Shown here piece after piece: positions 1 through 9,022 of a stretch of DNA of 42,526 bases; positions within the stretch are counted from its first letter, which is position 1, and each line of letters opens with the position of its first letter. The notes under the pieces were generated by a model that was given only the letters and a program-made list of their open reading frames with translations, had not been told where the DNA came from and ran no database searches. Where the stretch lies: positions 1 to 42,526 of the forward strand of contig JAJDDG010000147.1 in the NCBI GenBank assembly GCA_029260435.1, given 5' to 3'. Position numbers and translations under genes: made by a program. The DNA is from Phycisphaerales bacterium. GTDB taxonomy: Bacteria > Planctomycetota > Phycisphaerae > Phycisphaerales > UBA1924.

Positions 1-371
1 GTCGCGTCGATGCCCTCGTCCTTGACGTGGTAGGGCAGCGAGACGATGCGCTTGAACTCTCCGTACTTGCGTTCGGAGTGGAACACGTTCTCCAGCTTCT
101 CTTCTCTGAGGTCTTCCTTGTGCCCGGCGACCGTCAGGAGATCCCCTTCGACGGTGATCTCCATGTCGTTCTTATCAACACCCGGGAGTTCGACGTTCAC
201 GATCAGGTGATTGTCTGTTTGAGAGACTTCGAGCGTCGGGTTCCACCCGCCGGTGGTCGGCTTGAACTCGGCGAGGGTGTCGTAGGGGGTTTCGAACATT
301 CTGAAGAGGCGTTCGAAGTTCGGCCGGATATCTGCGATCGGGAATGCGTTGTCTTGTCGTTTGACGAGCAT
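1..371 (-). CDS. Small heat shock protein, Hsp20 family (3' end cut by the window)
   Basis: Holdase chaperone of the alpha-crystallin family, which binds unfolding proteins in the cytoplasm and works with ClpB and DnaK in disaggregation. The 123 visible residues start at ATG 371 behind a strong GGAGG site (GGAGGCAGACC). They read through the alpha-crystallin fold: a short N-terminal arm (MLVKRQDNAFPIADIRPNF), then LEVSQTDNHLIVNVELPGVD, a beta-strand region with EITVEGDLLTVAG, and HSERKYGEFKRIVSLPYHV. The last strands and the C-terminal IxI tail lie beyond the left edge. It is transcribed away from clpB, which fits a shared heat-shock control region. Family assignment is firm; the exact subgroup is not determined. 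Confidence 0.93.
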   Translation of the reverse strand, partial: MLVKRQDNAFPIADIRPNFERLFRMFETPYDTLAEFKPTTGGWNPTLEVSQTDNHLIVNVELPGVDKNDMEITVEGDLLTVAGHKEDLREEKLENVFHSERKYGEFKRIVSLPYHVKDEGIDA

Positions 372-689
372 GGTCTGCCTCCGGTTCATTTCTGCGCGGC
401 GTCGTATGTCGCGGGGTTGCTGTTTGGTCTTGCCGATAAATGGTGCAATACCTGTGCCGCGGGGGGGTGGTTTTAGATCGAACGCTGTGTGAGCAGGACG
501 TGGCGGGGGTGCCAAAGTGGCAAACGGGCTGCCGAGTCGGCAGCAGCGGGGGGTGTAATCGCTGAGAAAAGCAGGGTTTGCCGGATGGGTGGACGGGCAC
601 CCTGTTTGCATACGTTCTCAAGGTTACGGTGCGTTCGGTGTCGGGCGTGCTGTCGCCGAACACGAATGTACGGGGGCAGTGAGATCACG
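372..689. other. Divergent hsp20/clpB intergenic control region
   Basis: A 318-nt gene-free stretch between two divergent heat-shock genes. It holds two inverted repeats close together: TGCCA-AAG-TGGCA (510-522) and GCTGCCGA-G-TCGGCAGC (528-544). No CIRCE sequence (TTAGCACTC-N9-GAGTGCTAA) is visible. A GG-N10-GC spacing at 519-532, as in sigma-54 promoters, also occurs, but the match to the full consensus is poor. The role of the palindromes as operators is inferred from position only. Confidence 0.4.
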
Positions 690-3335
690 ATGGAACTCAA
701 CAAACTGACACAACGATCGCAGGAAGCCGTCCACGAGGCGCAGGGCACCGCGGTGCGCTACGGGCACCAGCAGGTGGACGGCGAGCATCTGCTCTTCGCG
801 CTGCTCACCCAGGAAGACGGGCTGGGCCCAAGACTGTTGGAGAAGCTGGGTGTGGACGTGCGTGCGCTGATCGGTGAGGTCCGCGCTGTGCTGGAGCGCG
901 CGCCGAAGGTGTCCGGGTCGGCGGCGGAGCCGGGCAAGGTGTACCTGACGCAGCGCGTCGGTGCTGTCTTGCAGGCGGCGGAGGACGAGGCGAAGCGGCT
1001 GAAGGATGAGTATGTGTCCGTCGAGCACCTGCTGCTTGCGTTGGTTGGCGAGGGGGACGCGTCCGAGGGCGGGCGGTTGCTCAATGCGCACGGTGTTTCG
1101 CGGGAGGGGTTTCTCGGCGCATTGACAGAAGTGCGCGGGTCGCAGCGTGTGCAGAGCGCGAACCCCGAGGCGACGTACGAGGCGCTGAGCAAGTACGGCA
1201 TCGATCTCGTGGAGGCGGCGAGGCAGGGCAAGATGGACCCGGTGATCGGTCGCGATGCGGAGATCCGCAGGACGATCCGGATCCTGTCGCGCAAGACGAA
1301 GAACAACCCGGTGCTGATCGGCGAGCCCGGCGTGGGCAAGACGGCGATCGTCGAGGGGCTCGCCCAGCGGATCATGCGCGGGGACGTGCCCGAGGGGCTG
1401 AAAAACAAGACCGTCTTCGCGCTGGACATGGGCTCGCTTATCGCGGGCGCGAAGTTCCGCGGCGAGTTCGAGGAGCGCCTGAAAGCGGTGCTGAACGAGG
1501 TGAAGCGCGCCGAGGGGCGGATCCTGCTGTTTATTGACGAGCTGCACACGATCGTCGGCGCGGGCGCGGCGGAGGGCGCGGTAGACGCGGGGAATATGCT
1601 CAAACCCATGCTCGCGCGGGGCGAGCTGCGCTGCATCGGCGCGACGACGCTCGACGAGTACCGCAAGTACATCGAGAAGGACGCCGCGCTGGAGCGCCGT
1701 TTCCAGCAGGTGATGGTCGATCAGCCGGATGTCGAGGACACCATCTCGATCCTGCGCGGGCTCCGCGAGCGGTTCGAGGTGCACCACGGCGTGCGCATCC
1801 AGGACAACGCGATTGTTGCCGCGGCGACGCTCAGCCACCGCTACATCTCCGATCGGTTCCTGCCTGACAAGGCGATTGATCTGATAGACGAGGCGTGCGC
1901 AATGATCCGAACCGAGATCGACTCGATGCCCGCGGAGCTGGACGAGGTGACGCGGCGCGTGATGCAGCTGGAGATCGAAGAGGCTGTGCTCAAGAAGGAG
2001 AAGGACAAGGCGTCCGGTGACCGTCTGGAAGTGTTGCGCTCCGAGCTGGCGGACCTGCGCTCGCGGGGCGATGCGATGCGCGTGCGGTGGGAGGCGGAGA
2101 AGGCGTCGATCCACCATGTGCAGGACATCCGCACCGAGATCGAGCGTGTGCGCCGCGAGGTCGAACAGGCCCAGCGCGATTATGACCTGAACAAAGCAGC
2201 CGAGCTGCAGCATGGGAGTCTTCCCAAGCTCCTGCGCGAGCTGGAGGCCGAGGAATCCGCGGCGCAGGGCGGGATCGACGAGGACGGCGTGCGCCTGCTG
2301 CGCGAGGAGGTCACCGAGGAAGAGATCGCGGACATCGTTTCGAATTGGACCAGCATCCCGGTGAACAAGCTTGTCGAGGGCGAGCGGGAGAAGTTGCTCA
2401 AGCTCGACGAGGTGCTGCATGAGCGGGTGGTCGGGCAGGACGAGGCGGTGCGGGTGGTTGCGGACGCGGTGCTGCGCGCCCGGGCCGGGATCAAGGATCC
2501 CAGGCGCCCGATCGGTTCGTTCATTTTTCTGGGGCCTACGGGTGTCGGGAAGACAGAACTCGCGCGGACGCTCGCGGCGACGCTGTTCGATTCCGAGGAG
2601 AACATCGTCCGCATCGACATGAGCGAGTACATGGAGAAGCACGCGGTCTCGCGCCTGATCGGCGCGCCCCCCGGGTACATCGGCTTCGAGGAGGGCGGGC
2701 AGCTCACCGAGGCGGTGCGGCGCAAGCCCTATTCGGTGGTGCTCTTCGACGAGATCGAGAAGGCGCACGCGGACGTATTCAACGTGCTCTTGCAGGTATT
2801 GGACGACGGGCGCGTGACCGATTCGCACGGGCGGACGGTGGACTTCAAGAACACCGTGATCATCATGACGAGCAATATCGGCTCGCACCATCTTCTCGAA
2901 GGTGTCACCGAGGGCGGGCAGATCACGACCGATGCGAGATCGCTCGTCGAGCGCGAGCTGCGAGCGCACTTCCGCCCGGAGTTTCTCAACCGCGTGGACG
3001 ACATCGTGATGTTCAAGCCGCTGCAGCGCACCGAGGTGGAGCGGATCGTTTCCCTGCTCGCTGATGAACTGGCGGCGCGTCTGCGCGATCGCGGGTTCGT
3101 GCTGGAGGTGTCGGACGAAGCGTGCGCGCTGATCGCGCGTGAGGCGTACGACCCGGTGTACGGGGCGCGTCCGCTCAAGCGATTCATCCAGCACGAGATC
3201 GAATCGAAGATCGCGCGGTTGATCGTTGGCGGCGAGGTTGCCGAGGGTGGCGTGATCGGTGTGGATGTCGGCGGCGACGGCGCACTGGACATCCGCTCGC
3301 TCGGCGTGCGCGAGGCGAAGGGGGTCGGTGGGTAA
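690..3335 (+). CDS. clpB: ATP-dependent disaggregase ClpB
   Basis: Hexameric AAA+ chaperone that extracts polypeptides from aggregates together with DnaK. The product is 881 aa, close to the usual 860. It has a Clp N-domain (about residues 1-145), first AAA+ module with Walker A GEPGVGKT (211-218) and Walker B FIDELHT (281-287), a long coiled-coil middle domain (about 410-535) that distinguishes ClpB from ClpA/ClpC, and a second AAA+ module with GPTGVGKT (615-622), sensor and C-terminal D2-small domain. The start at 690 ([13 protein letters not shown]) matches the family N-terminus; the frame stays open back to 489, but the upstream residues are unlike ClpB. It is divergent to hsp20, with which it acts functionally. 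Confidence 0.96.
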   Translation: MELNKLTQRSQEAVHEAQGTAVRYGHQQVDGEHLLFALLTQEDGLGPRLLEKLGVDVRALIGEVRAVLERAPKVSGSAAEPGKVYLTQRVGAVLQAAEDEAKRLKDEYVSVEHLLLALVGEGDASEGGRLLNAHGVSREGFLGALTEVRGSQRVQSANPEATYEALSKYGIDLVEAARQGKMDPVIGRDAEIRRTIRILSRKTKNNPVLIGEPGVGKTAIVEGLAQRIMRGDVPEGLKNKTVFALDMGSLIAGAKFRGEFEERLKAVLNEVKRAEGRILLFIDELHTIVGAGAAEGAVDAGNMLKPMLARGELRCIGATTLDEYRKYIEKDAALERRFQQVMVDQPDVEDTISILRGLRERFEVHHGVRIQDNAIVAAATLSHRYISDRFLPDKAIDLIDEACAMIRTEIDSMPAELDEVTRRVMQLEIEEAVLKKEKDKASGDRLEVLRSELADLRSRGDAMRVRWEAEKASIHHVQDIRTEIERVRREVEQAQRDYDLNKAAELQHGSLPKLLRELEAEESAAQGGIDEDGVRLLREEVTEEEIADIVSNWTSIPVNKLVEGEREKLLKLDEVLHERVVGQDEAVRVVADAVLRARAGIKDPRRPIGSFIFLGPTGVGKTELARTLAATLFDSEENIVRIDMSEYMEKHAVSRLIGAPPGYIGFEEGGQLTEAVRRKPYSVVLFDEIEKAHADVFNVLLQVLDDGRVTDSHGRTVDFKNTVIIMTSNIGSHHLLEGVTEGGQITTDARSLVERELRAHFRPEFLNRVDDIVMFKPLQRTEVERIVSLLADELAARLRDRGFVLEVSDEACALIAREAYDPVYGARPLKRFIQHEIESKIARLIVGGEVAEGGVIGVDVGGDGALDIRSLGVREAKGVGG

Positions 3336-3363
3336 TGGTCAAAAAAGTGGGCGCAAAATGAAA

Positions 3364-3540
3364 GACCGGGCCGACCACGGGCTGCCTGGAGGAATCTGAG
3401 CAACCCGAGGTCTCTGACCCGGCCTTCCGGGGAGAGAGTCCGCTGGGGTCGTACGCGCCTGGTAGGGCGGGGTCTGCGGTGGACGCCTCTGGGGCCTTCC
3501 CTTGCGGGTGGGCTACTGTGTCCGGAGCAGCCCGTGGCCC
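3364..3540. ncRNA. Candidate structured non-coding RNA (strand uncertain; 6S-like architecture possible)
   Basis: A roughly 177-nt segment in a 543-nt gene-free stretch folds on paper into a closed, multi-hairpin structure. The two ends pair: CCACGGGCTGCCTGGA (3375-3390) against TCCGGAGCAGCCCGTGG (3521-3537) with a single bulged A, extended by GGG/CCC. Inside are a hairpin UCUCU-GA-CCCGG-CCUU-CCGGG-G-AGAGA (3411-3436), a CGCC/GGCG hairpin within a GUCC/GGAC-closed stem (about 3439-3484) and a CCC-UUGC-GGG hairpin (about 3496-3511). A long closing stem, an open 5' segment and a small hairpin on the 3' side are reminiscent of 6S RNA read on the plus strand, but no conserved sequence proves it. 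No tmRNA, RNase P or SRP motif was found. Confidence 0.45.
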
Positions 3541-3635
3541 AATGGTGAGGTCGTCCGCACCAGCGCGTACGCCATACGAACAGGGCGAGAATAAATCGGT
3601 TTGGGAGGGGTTTCGAAAATAGTGCGTTTTTTCTT

Positions 3636-3657
3636 GATGCTGCCTTTTTGCAGCATC
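3636..3657. repeat. Perfect 8-bp inverted repeat upstream of the XRE/TPR gene
   Basis: GATGCTGC (3636-3643) and GCAGCATC (3650-3657) form a perfect stem around a CTTTTT loop. A T-run lies before the stem on the plus strand (TTTTTT at 3627-3632), not after it, so it is not a standard plus-strand terminator. It may be an operator for the downstream regulator or a processing site. The rest of 3541-3878 shows no gene that I can support. Confidence 0.35.
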
Positions 3658-3878
3658 GGGAAGATGGATTGGGCTGGAACCGCCATGAACAGTGTGCGTA
3701 CAGGGGATAGAGGGGCGGGACACGGTTTCTCGGACGCATCGGAGGTGCAGTGCACCCGCTCGAATCTCAATCCAAACCCTTGAATTACGGCTTTGGACGT
3801 GCGAAACTGCTTCGTGTCAATGAATCGTGGGGCCGTGGACGTGGTGTCGGCGTCCGGAATTCGTATCGGGAGAGGCGG

Positions 3879-5141
3879 ATGGATACGCAAACAGAACGCA
3901 GACAAAGGTTGGAGAACTTGCTCCATCTTGCGCGCGTCGCCAGAGGGTGGAGCCGGGCGAAGCTGGCGCGCGCGGTGGGGCGCGACCCAACAAAGCTGGT
4001 CCCCGAGAGCGGGAATCCGAAGATGGATTACCTGGTCTCGCTCGCCGAGGTGCTTGAGTGGCCCGTCGGCGATGTCATCGAGGCTGTCTGGAACGGTTCG
4101 AGCAACGGTGCCCAAGCGGGCACAAGCACCTCGGGTGCGGCTCGGTGTTTCCGCGACGCGAACGAAGAACTCATGTCGGCGCACAAAGACGGCGACTTCC
4201 GCAAGGTCGTTGATCTGTCCCGCGAGATGTTCAATCTCGCGCAGAACGGCGACGAGCGGACGCACGCGTGCATCCGCGAGGCGGCGGGCTGGGACGGGCT
4301 CGGGCGCTACCCGCGCGTGCTCGAAGCGGCACGCCGTGGTTTGCAGCAGGGGCCGATGTCGCTCCGTCTGAGGCTCGTGCTCCAGGCGACGCTCGCCAAC
4401 GCGCAGTACACCCTCTGGGAGCTCACTCCGGCGCTGGGCACGTGCGAGGTGCTTGCGCGGTGGTACGAAGAGAACCCGCCCGAGAAGACGTATGATTTCA
4501 AGCGCGTCGCGTACGTGCATTATGTCCGCGGGCATACCCGGCGCCGTCTGATGGTGTTGGAGCCCGAATCGCTCGAGTCGCATTGCGACGGTGCGATCGC
4601 GGACCTTGAAAAAGCAGCGGAGATGTACTCCAAGCTCAGCGACGAGCTGGTAGACACCAACCTGCTCGGCATCGCCAATACGTGCAAGGGCGGGATCCTC
4701 GAAGTCGAGGTGGAACGCGGGCTCCGCACCCCGGGAGACGCCGTCGGGCAGATCCTCGACGGGCTTGACGCGGTCGTGGATCTCGAATCCGGCGGGCTCA
4801 CCGGCGACTGGATCGAGTCCTACGGGTGGTGGTGCATCTTTGGATCAAACATCGCGCTGCGGCACCTGCAGGGGCGGGATCTGCAGCAGGCGATGGCGGT
4901 GCTCACCAACAAGGCGATGGAGATCGCCGATCGTCTGGACAACTGGGCGATGCGGGAGCGCGTATTTACAATGCAGTACACGCTGCACCAGAACGTCGTG
5001 GATGCGACTGGTCTGGATCTGCAGTTCACGATTGACGACGAAGACCGCAGCCTCATCACATCAACGATGGGACGGTTCCCGAACTTCCGGCCGCTGGGTT
5101 GGAAGATCCTCGAGACCGCGAGGGTCGTGCAAACCCTCTAG
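3879..5141 (+). CDS. XRE-type HTH regulator with TPR-like C-terminal region
   Basis: A 420-aa protein with an N-terminal helix-turn-helix of the XRE class (about residues 9-68; ARVARGWSRAKLARAVGRDP is the HTH core) followed by about 340 residues of helical repeats resembling TPRs (for example ANEELMSAHKDGDFRKVVDL, then a paired helix set). Start chosen at ATG 3879 behind GGGAGAGGCGG; the frame is open upstream to 3750 without a better site. HTH-TPR fusions of this kind occur in peptide-sensing regulators (the RRNPP group), where the repeats bind an exported then re-imported peptide. The gene ends 12 nt before an exported protein gene. Ligand and targets are unknown; the TPR call is by pattern only. 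Confidence 0.75.
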   Translation: MDTQTERRQRLENLLHLARVARGWSRAKLARAVGRDPTKLVPESGNPKMDYLVSLAEVLEWPVGDVIEAVWNGSSNGAQAGTSTSGAARCFRDANEELMSAHKDGDFRKVVDLSREMFNLAQNGDERTHACIREAAGWDGLGRYPRVLEAARRGLQQGPMSLRLRLVLQATLANAQYTLWELTPALGTCEVLARWYEENPPEKTYDFKRVAYVHYVRGHTRRRLMVLEPESLESHCDGAIADLEKAAEMYSKLSDELVDTNLLGIANTCKGGILEVEVERGLRTPGDAVGQILDGLDAVVDLESGGLTGDWIESYGWWCIFGSNIALRHLQGRDLQQAMAVLTNKAMEIADRLDNWAMRERVFTMQYTLHQNVVDATGLDLQFTIDDEDRSLITSTMGRFPNFRPLGWKILETARVVQTL

Positions 5142-5153
5142 GAGAGTGTCGAG

Positions 5154-5687
5154 ATGAATTGGCATATGAACAAAACAGAACAGCTCGCTTGTCTCGCGAT
5201 TATCGCGGGCTTGGCAGTGGGATGCTTTGGCGTGTCACCGGCCTCGGCAGGGTTCAGCTACCCGTACCCGGGTATCGACGAAAAGCCGACGATCGATGAT
5301 CCCACCGATCTGAAAAACCCACAGCCAGATGACATCGATATCTGGGACGAGGGTGATCCGGATGGGGGAGGCAACCCCATCGGGCATATCGATATCCCCG
5401 AGATCGACAAGGACGGCAAGCCCAAGGCACCACCGCCCACGACGCTGTTCCTTCCCCCGCTTCCGGATTCGGACGACGATAGCTCGATCTTCGGCGATCT
5501 CATTCCAGATCCAAACATCGACTGGATGTTGAAATCATTCGATGCCGCGCCGTTGCTCGATGGCCCGCCGCTGCCCGGCAGTTCGGTCATCGTGAGTTCG
5601 TCGAGCTTCAACGGCGTGCCCGCTCCGGGCGGGCTCGGTGTTCTGGGGCTCGGGCTGCTCGCCCTGAACCGGAGACGCCGGTCCTGA
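5154..5687 (+). CDS. Small exported Asp/Pro-rich protein with PEP-CTERM-like (PAPG) tail
   Basis: A 177-aa protein with a signal peptide (hydrophobic LACLAIIAGLAVGCFGV, cleavage likely near ASA-G at about residue 32), an acidic, proline- and aspartate-rich low-complexity body with several DID/DDD stretches, and a C-terminal sorting-type tail: PAPGG, a hydrophobic helix LGVLGLGLLAL, then RRRR. That tripartite tail resembles PEP-CTERM signals recognised by exosortase, with PAPG replacing PEP. It begins 12 nt after the XRE/TPR gene and is probably co-transcribed with it; a strong terminator follows. No catalytic domain is seen. An alternative start is the second Met (residue 5). Function unknown; surface location is inferred. 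Confidence 0.72.
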   Translation: MNWHMNKTEQLACLAIIAGLAVGCFGVSPASAGFSYPYPGIDEKPTIDDPTDLKNPQPDDIDIWDEGDPDGGGNPIGHIDIPEIDKDGKPKAPPPTTLFLPPLPDSDDDSSIFGDLIPDPNIDWMLKSFDAAPLLDGPPLPGSSVIVSSSSFNGVPAPGGLGVLGLGLLALNRRRRS

Positions 5688-5723
5688 CGGAAGCCTGTTC
5701 TCAGGCACACAACAAATTGCACG

Positions 5724-5763
5724 AAAACAGCCCCCGTTCGATCTCGGCAGGGGGCTGTTTTTT
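5724..5763 (+). terminator. Rho-independent terminator after the exported protein gene
   Basis: AAAACAGCCCCC (5724-5735) pairs with GGGGGCTGTTTT (5750-5761) around a 14-nt loop and is followed by a T-run. It closes the XRE/TPR-exported protein transcript, and its symmetrical A/T flanks could also serve the convergent protease gene. Confidence 0.9.
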
Positions 5764-5831
5764 CCTTGAGACAACCGATCCAGACCGGATGCCGGATCAG
5801 AACATGTGCAATGGTAGGGGGTGTGGGGGGG

Positions 5832-8822
5832 TCAGCAGGGGTTGCCGAGGCGGAACAGCACAAAGGAGATGTCGTTCACATCGACCGTGGCGTCTGCGTT
5901 CACATCGCCGTCGCACCCCGGCGCACCGCAGGGGTCACCGAGGCGGAACAGCACAAAGGAGATGTCGTTGACGTCAACGATGTTGTCCCCGTTGGCGTCG
6001 CCCTCGCACGTCCCGGTATCGCAGACGAGGACACTCGCCTGGATTTCGATGGTGTCAACGAACCAGCCAAGGAAGTTGTTGTTGATGCCGTCCTGTGTGT
6101 CGAAGGCGAACGTGAGTTGCACGCTCTGCCCGGCGAACGCGGTCAGGTCGCCCTCGATGGTTTCCCACGAAGACTGGGCGAACGCCGAAGGCAGCACGAC
6201 GGGCACACCCTCGATCGAAACCGATGGCTCATCGACTCCCGCGAAGTTTTCGGTAGTCAGGTAGGAGCAGAACGAGAGTGTGATCGCGTCGGAAGCGGGC
6301 AGGGCAATCGACACGCTGACGAGTTGCCCCGAGTTCGCCGCGCCCGTGGAGTACGTGCAGGTACCGGTGTTGCCGTAGTACGCCCAGGGCGAGCCGTCGC
6401 ACGAGGCGGACGGCGCACAGAGGCTGTTCACACCCCAGAGCCCGGAGGTTGTCCACCCCGCGGGGAGCCCCGACGCGAAGTTTTCCGAATAGACGGTCGT
6501 GGTCTGCAACACCCCGACTTCGGCGCTGAAGACCGCGGTCGGCGCGTCGAACGGGGCGCGATGCTCGCCGGACACCGAGCCGTCGGCGGCGACGAAGAAC
6601 TGCGGGATATCGCCGCAGGCGGGCGCGGGCAGCGCCGCTTCGTAGGTGTTCCCGGAGATAATGGTCAGGTTGGTGATCGTGAAGGGAGAGGCGTCGAAGC
6701 GGTAGTGCAGCTTGGGTGAGCCCCCGACAAGCGATTCATCGCCCGGCTGGATATTTACCTGGAATGTCGAGGCGACACCCGGCTCGATCGTCGTGGGGGG
6801 CGTGATCGCCGAGAGTGTCAGCTCCTTGGGCAGCGCCGTGACGCTGCCGGTGGTCACCAGAGCGTACCCCTGCGTACCCTCGTTCACCGCGGCACCGACG
6901 ACCCGGATCGTCCATGTCCCGACATCGGGAGAGGGGATGAGTATCTGCTCGACGTTGTTGAGCGTGTCGGACGAACCGCCCGGAGCAGAGATCCCCGCGG
7001 CGAAGTTATTGCCGAAGAACGTGGTGTTGTCCGGTGCGATGACCACAAGATCGAGGTCGTTCACCGTGGGCGAGAGCACGCCGGGCGCACCCGCGGGCTC
7101 GGTCCATACCAGCGTGACGCGCAGCGGCTCGAGCGAGGAGGTCACCTGAATCGGCTGATCGACCGCGGCGCCGCTCGTGATGCCGTTCGCGTTGCGGATG
7201 TCATCGACGAACAATGTGTGCGCATCGCCGGCAAAGAAGAGCGAGTCGTCTGCGGCAAGGAAGCCCCAACCCTCCTGATCGCTCGGGTACCCGGCGATCG
7301 AGCCCATGTCCGAAGAGGCGTTGAGCAGGGTCGCCTTGAGCAGTGCTCCCGATGGTGTGAGCGCGTTGCCCGGCGTGAGCGAACCGCTCGGGTACCACCC
7401 CTCGGTGTAGTACTGGCGGACCAGCGCCGCGGCTCCCGCGACCGCCGGGGCAGCCATCGAGGTGCCGGTGAAGGCGACTGTCGAGCAGGGCGTGCCCGCA
7501 GACGCAGAGTTTGTGTTGCACCCGGGGGCGTAGATCTCGGGCTTGCGCCGCCCGTCGTCCGTTGGCCCGACCCCGCCCGAGCAGTGCGTGCCCTGGTTCG
7601 GGAACCGCTGGCTCGCGCCGACCGCGAGCAGGTTCTTCGCGTTCTCCGGGTTACGCAGCGCTGCGCCGTTGGTGACAGCAAAGAGAACAAGGTCGTCCTC
7701 GTTGTTGTGCATGAACATATCGATCGCGCGGGCGAGCCCGTCGTAGGAGGTGGACAGGTCGTTGCCCCAGCTGTTGGTGTGGATGCGGGCACCCTGCGAG
7801 TGGTGCAGATCCAATTGCCCGGTCATCCCCGAGAAGGTGAACGAGGGCGTGTCGTTGAACACCATCTTCGCCGCGTAGGCAACGCCCCGCGTGTCGTCGT
7901 TGATCCCGTTGTCACCAACCGCGGTCCCCGAAACATGCGTGCCGTGCGCGTCGGTGCCTACGGGGGCGTTGTTCGCGAGCACCTTGCGGTGTGTGGGGCC
8001 GATCGGGTTGATGTCCGACAGCGAGCAGTGGTTGAAGTCCGCCCGCCCGTCCATGATCCCGAGGATCTGGTTCTCGCCGTGCAGCCCCTGCGTGTAGAGC
8101 GGTGTGCCCGTGGGGGTGGCGGTCTGCACCATCCCACGGACTTCGTCGTTGCGCCGGTAGGTGATCTCGGGAACATCTTCGATGTGCTGGACAGCGGTAT
8201 TGTCAGCGATCGCGCCCGGTGCGCCCGCGGGCAGCAGGGCGATCATCGCGGTCGATCCGCCGACGATCTCGCCCCGGTGGAACACGGCGCTCGGGAACGC
8301 CTCGATCTCCGCGCGGACCAGGTCGATCTCCTGCTGGCTTGCGTCGCGGAACAGATGGATCGTGACCAGCGAGTGACCGAGCTTGGCGATCTCCTGACGG
8401 TCCGCAGTCTGGTAGTCGCGCTGCCCGATGTTCGCTTCGAGCTTCCACGCCGGATCAAAGGGCGCCTGCCAAGTGATGAAATCGATCGATGCAAGCTTGG
8501 CGTCGTCCGCCCCGTGCAGCCGCGCGACGAAAGAGTTTGTCGGCAGGTACTGCCCGAGTTCGACTCCCGCCTGTTCGAGCAGCAGACGCCGCTTGGGGGT
8601 CATCGGCCCGTCGAGTTGGATCACGCTGCGCCGCGACAGATCCGCCGCGTTGCACAGCGTACGGAGGGAGGCTTTCGTGTCCTCGTTGCAGTGGATCCCG
8701 CCATCCGGACCAATCAGCAGGCGCTGCGCGGAGGCGCTCGACGCGCACGCCGCGATAACCACCGAGGCAAGGACGCACGCGGACGACAATCGACAATCAC
8801 GATGGATATTCTGCACGATCAA
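5832..8822 (-). CDS. Exported subtilisin-like S8 serine protease with two-repeat dockerin-like C-terminus
   Basis: A 996-aa secreted protease. A signal peptide (VLASVVIAACASSASA, cleavage before QRL) leads into a propeptide-like region, then the S8 domain with the catalytic triad: Asp258 in GIMDGRADF, His293 in DAHGTHVSGT and Ser455 in GTSMAAPAVAGA; Asn385 (AVTNG) fits the oxyanion position. Then come a P/proprotein-like beta domain and, near the C-terminus, a jelly-roll region. The end has two 31-residue dockerin-like repeats (DANGDNIVDVNDISFVLFRLG and DVNADATVDVNDISFVLFRL) flanked by cysteines. The 8822 start is TTG; a GTG at 8816 with better spacing from GGGAG is an alternative. Convergent with the exported protein gene at 5154. 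Confidence 0.92.
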   Translation of the reverse strand: MIVQNIHRDCRLSSACVLASVVIAACASSASAQRLLIGPDGGIHCNEDTKASLRTLCNAADLSRRSVIQLDGPMTPKRRLLLEQAGVELGQYLPTNSFVARLHGADDAKLASIDFITWQAPFDPAWKLEANIGQRDYQTADRQEIAKLGHSLVTIHLFRDASQQEIDLVRAEIEAFPSAVFHRGEIVGGSTAMIALLPAGAPGAIADNTAVQHIEDVPEITYRRNDEVRGMVQTATPTGTPLYTQGLHGENQILGIMDGRADFNHCSLSDINPIGPTHRKVLANNAPVGTDAHGTHVSGTAVGDNGINDDTRGVAYAAKMVFNDTPSFTFSGMTGQLDLHHSQGARIHTNSWGNDLSTSYDGLARAIDMFMHNNEDDLVLFAVTNGAALRNPENAKNLLAVGASQRFPNQGTHCSGGVGPTDDGRRKPEIYAPGCNTNSASAGTPCSTVAFTGTSMAAPAVAGAAALVRQYYTEGWYPSGSLTPGNALTPSGALLKATLLNASSDMGSIAGYPSDQEGWGFLAADDSLFFAGDAHTLFVDDIRNANGITSGAAVDQPIQVTSSLEPLRVTLVWTEPAGAPGVLSPTVNDLDLVVIAPDNTTFFGNNFAAGISAPGGSSDTLNNVEQILIPSPDVGTWTIRVVGAAVNEGTQGYALVTTGSVTALPKELTLSAITPPTTIEPGVASTFQVNIQPGDESLVGGSPKLHYRFDASPFTITNLTIISGNTYEAALPAPACGDIPQFFVAADGSVSGEHRAPFDAPTAVFSAEVGVLQTTTVYSENFASGLPAGWTTSGLWGVNSLCAPSASCDGSPWAYYGNTGTCTYSTGAANSGQLVSVSIALPASDAITLSFCSYLTTENFAGVDEPSVSIEGVPVVLPSAFAQSSWETIEGDLTAFAGQSVQLTFAFDTQDGINNNFLGWFVDTIEIQASVLVCDTGTCEGDANGDNIVDVNDISFVLFRLGDPCGAPGCDGDVNADATVDVNDISFVLFRLGNPC
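5845..5969 (-). repeat. 93-nt duplication encoding the tandem dockerin-like units
   Basis: A 32-nt stretch beginning CCGAGGCGGAACAGCAC is identical at 5845-5876 and 5938-5969 (plus-strand reading), 93 nt apart, which equals 31 codons. It encodes the VNDISFVLFRLG core of each repeat. Identity at the nucleotide level points to a recent duplication or gene conversion of the tail module. Confidence 0.85.
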
Positions 8823-9022
8823 ATCTCTCCCGGAAGCTCTGGGGTGTCAGGAGGGCACCTGTTGCACTCTATCGGCGAGGCAGGCGTGATCGTCCGCCGC
8901 GGTTTGCCGATAGGGCGGACGAGTTGCCCGTACCCATACCGATAACCTGTGTACGCTCGCCGATCCGGACACAGACCGCGACGGCGTGCTCCCGATCCTA
9001 TACGCAGAACTCTGCAAACAGA

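Noticed and set aside
519-532. Sigma-54 promoter before clpB
   Set aside because: GG-N10-GC spacing is met, but only loosely matches the consensus, and it overlaps the palindromes; no enhancer-binding regulator is nearby.
624-3194. An 856-codon open frame on the minus strand opposite clpB
   Set aside because: High-GC mirror frame; composition is Arg/His/Leu-rich with no domain, and clpB is certain on the other strand.
3364-3540. Assignment as RNase P, tmRNA or SRP RNA
   Set aside because: The RNase P P4 motifs, a tmRNA tag frame with tRNA-like ends, and the SRP GGAAGCAGC-type loop are absent; GGAGGAATCTGAGC only loosely resembles an RNase P segment.
5845-5969. Direct repeats that could suggest a short CRISPR-like array
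   Set aside because: Only two copies, spaced by whole codons inside a protein gene; they encode the dockerin-like tail.
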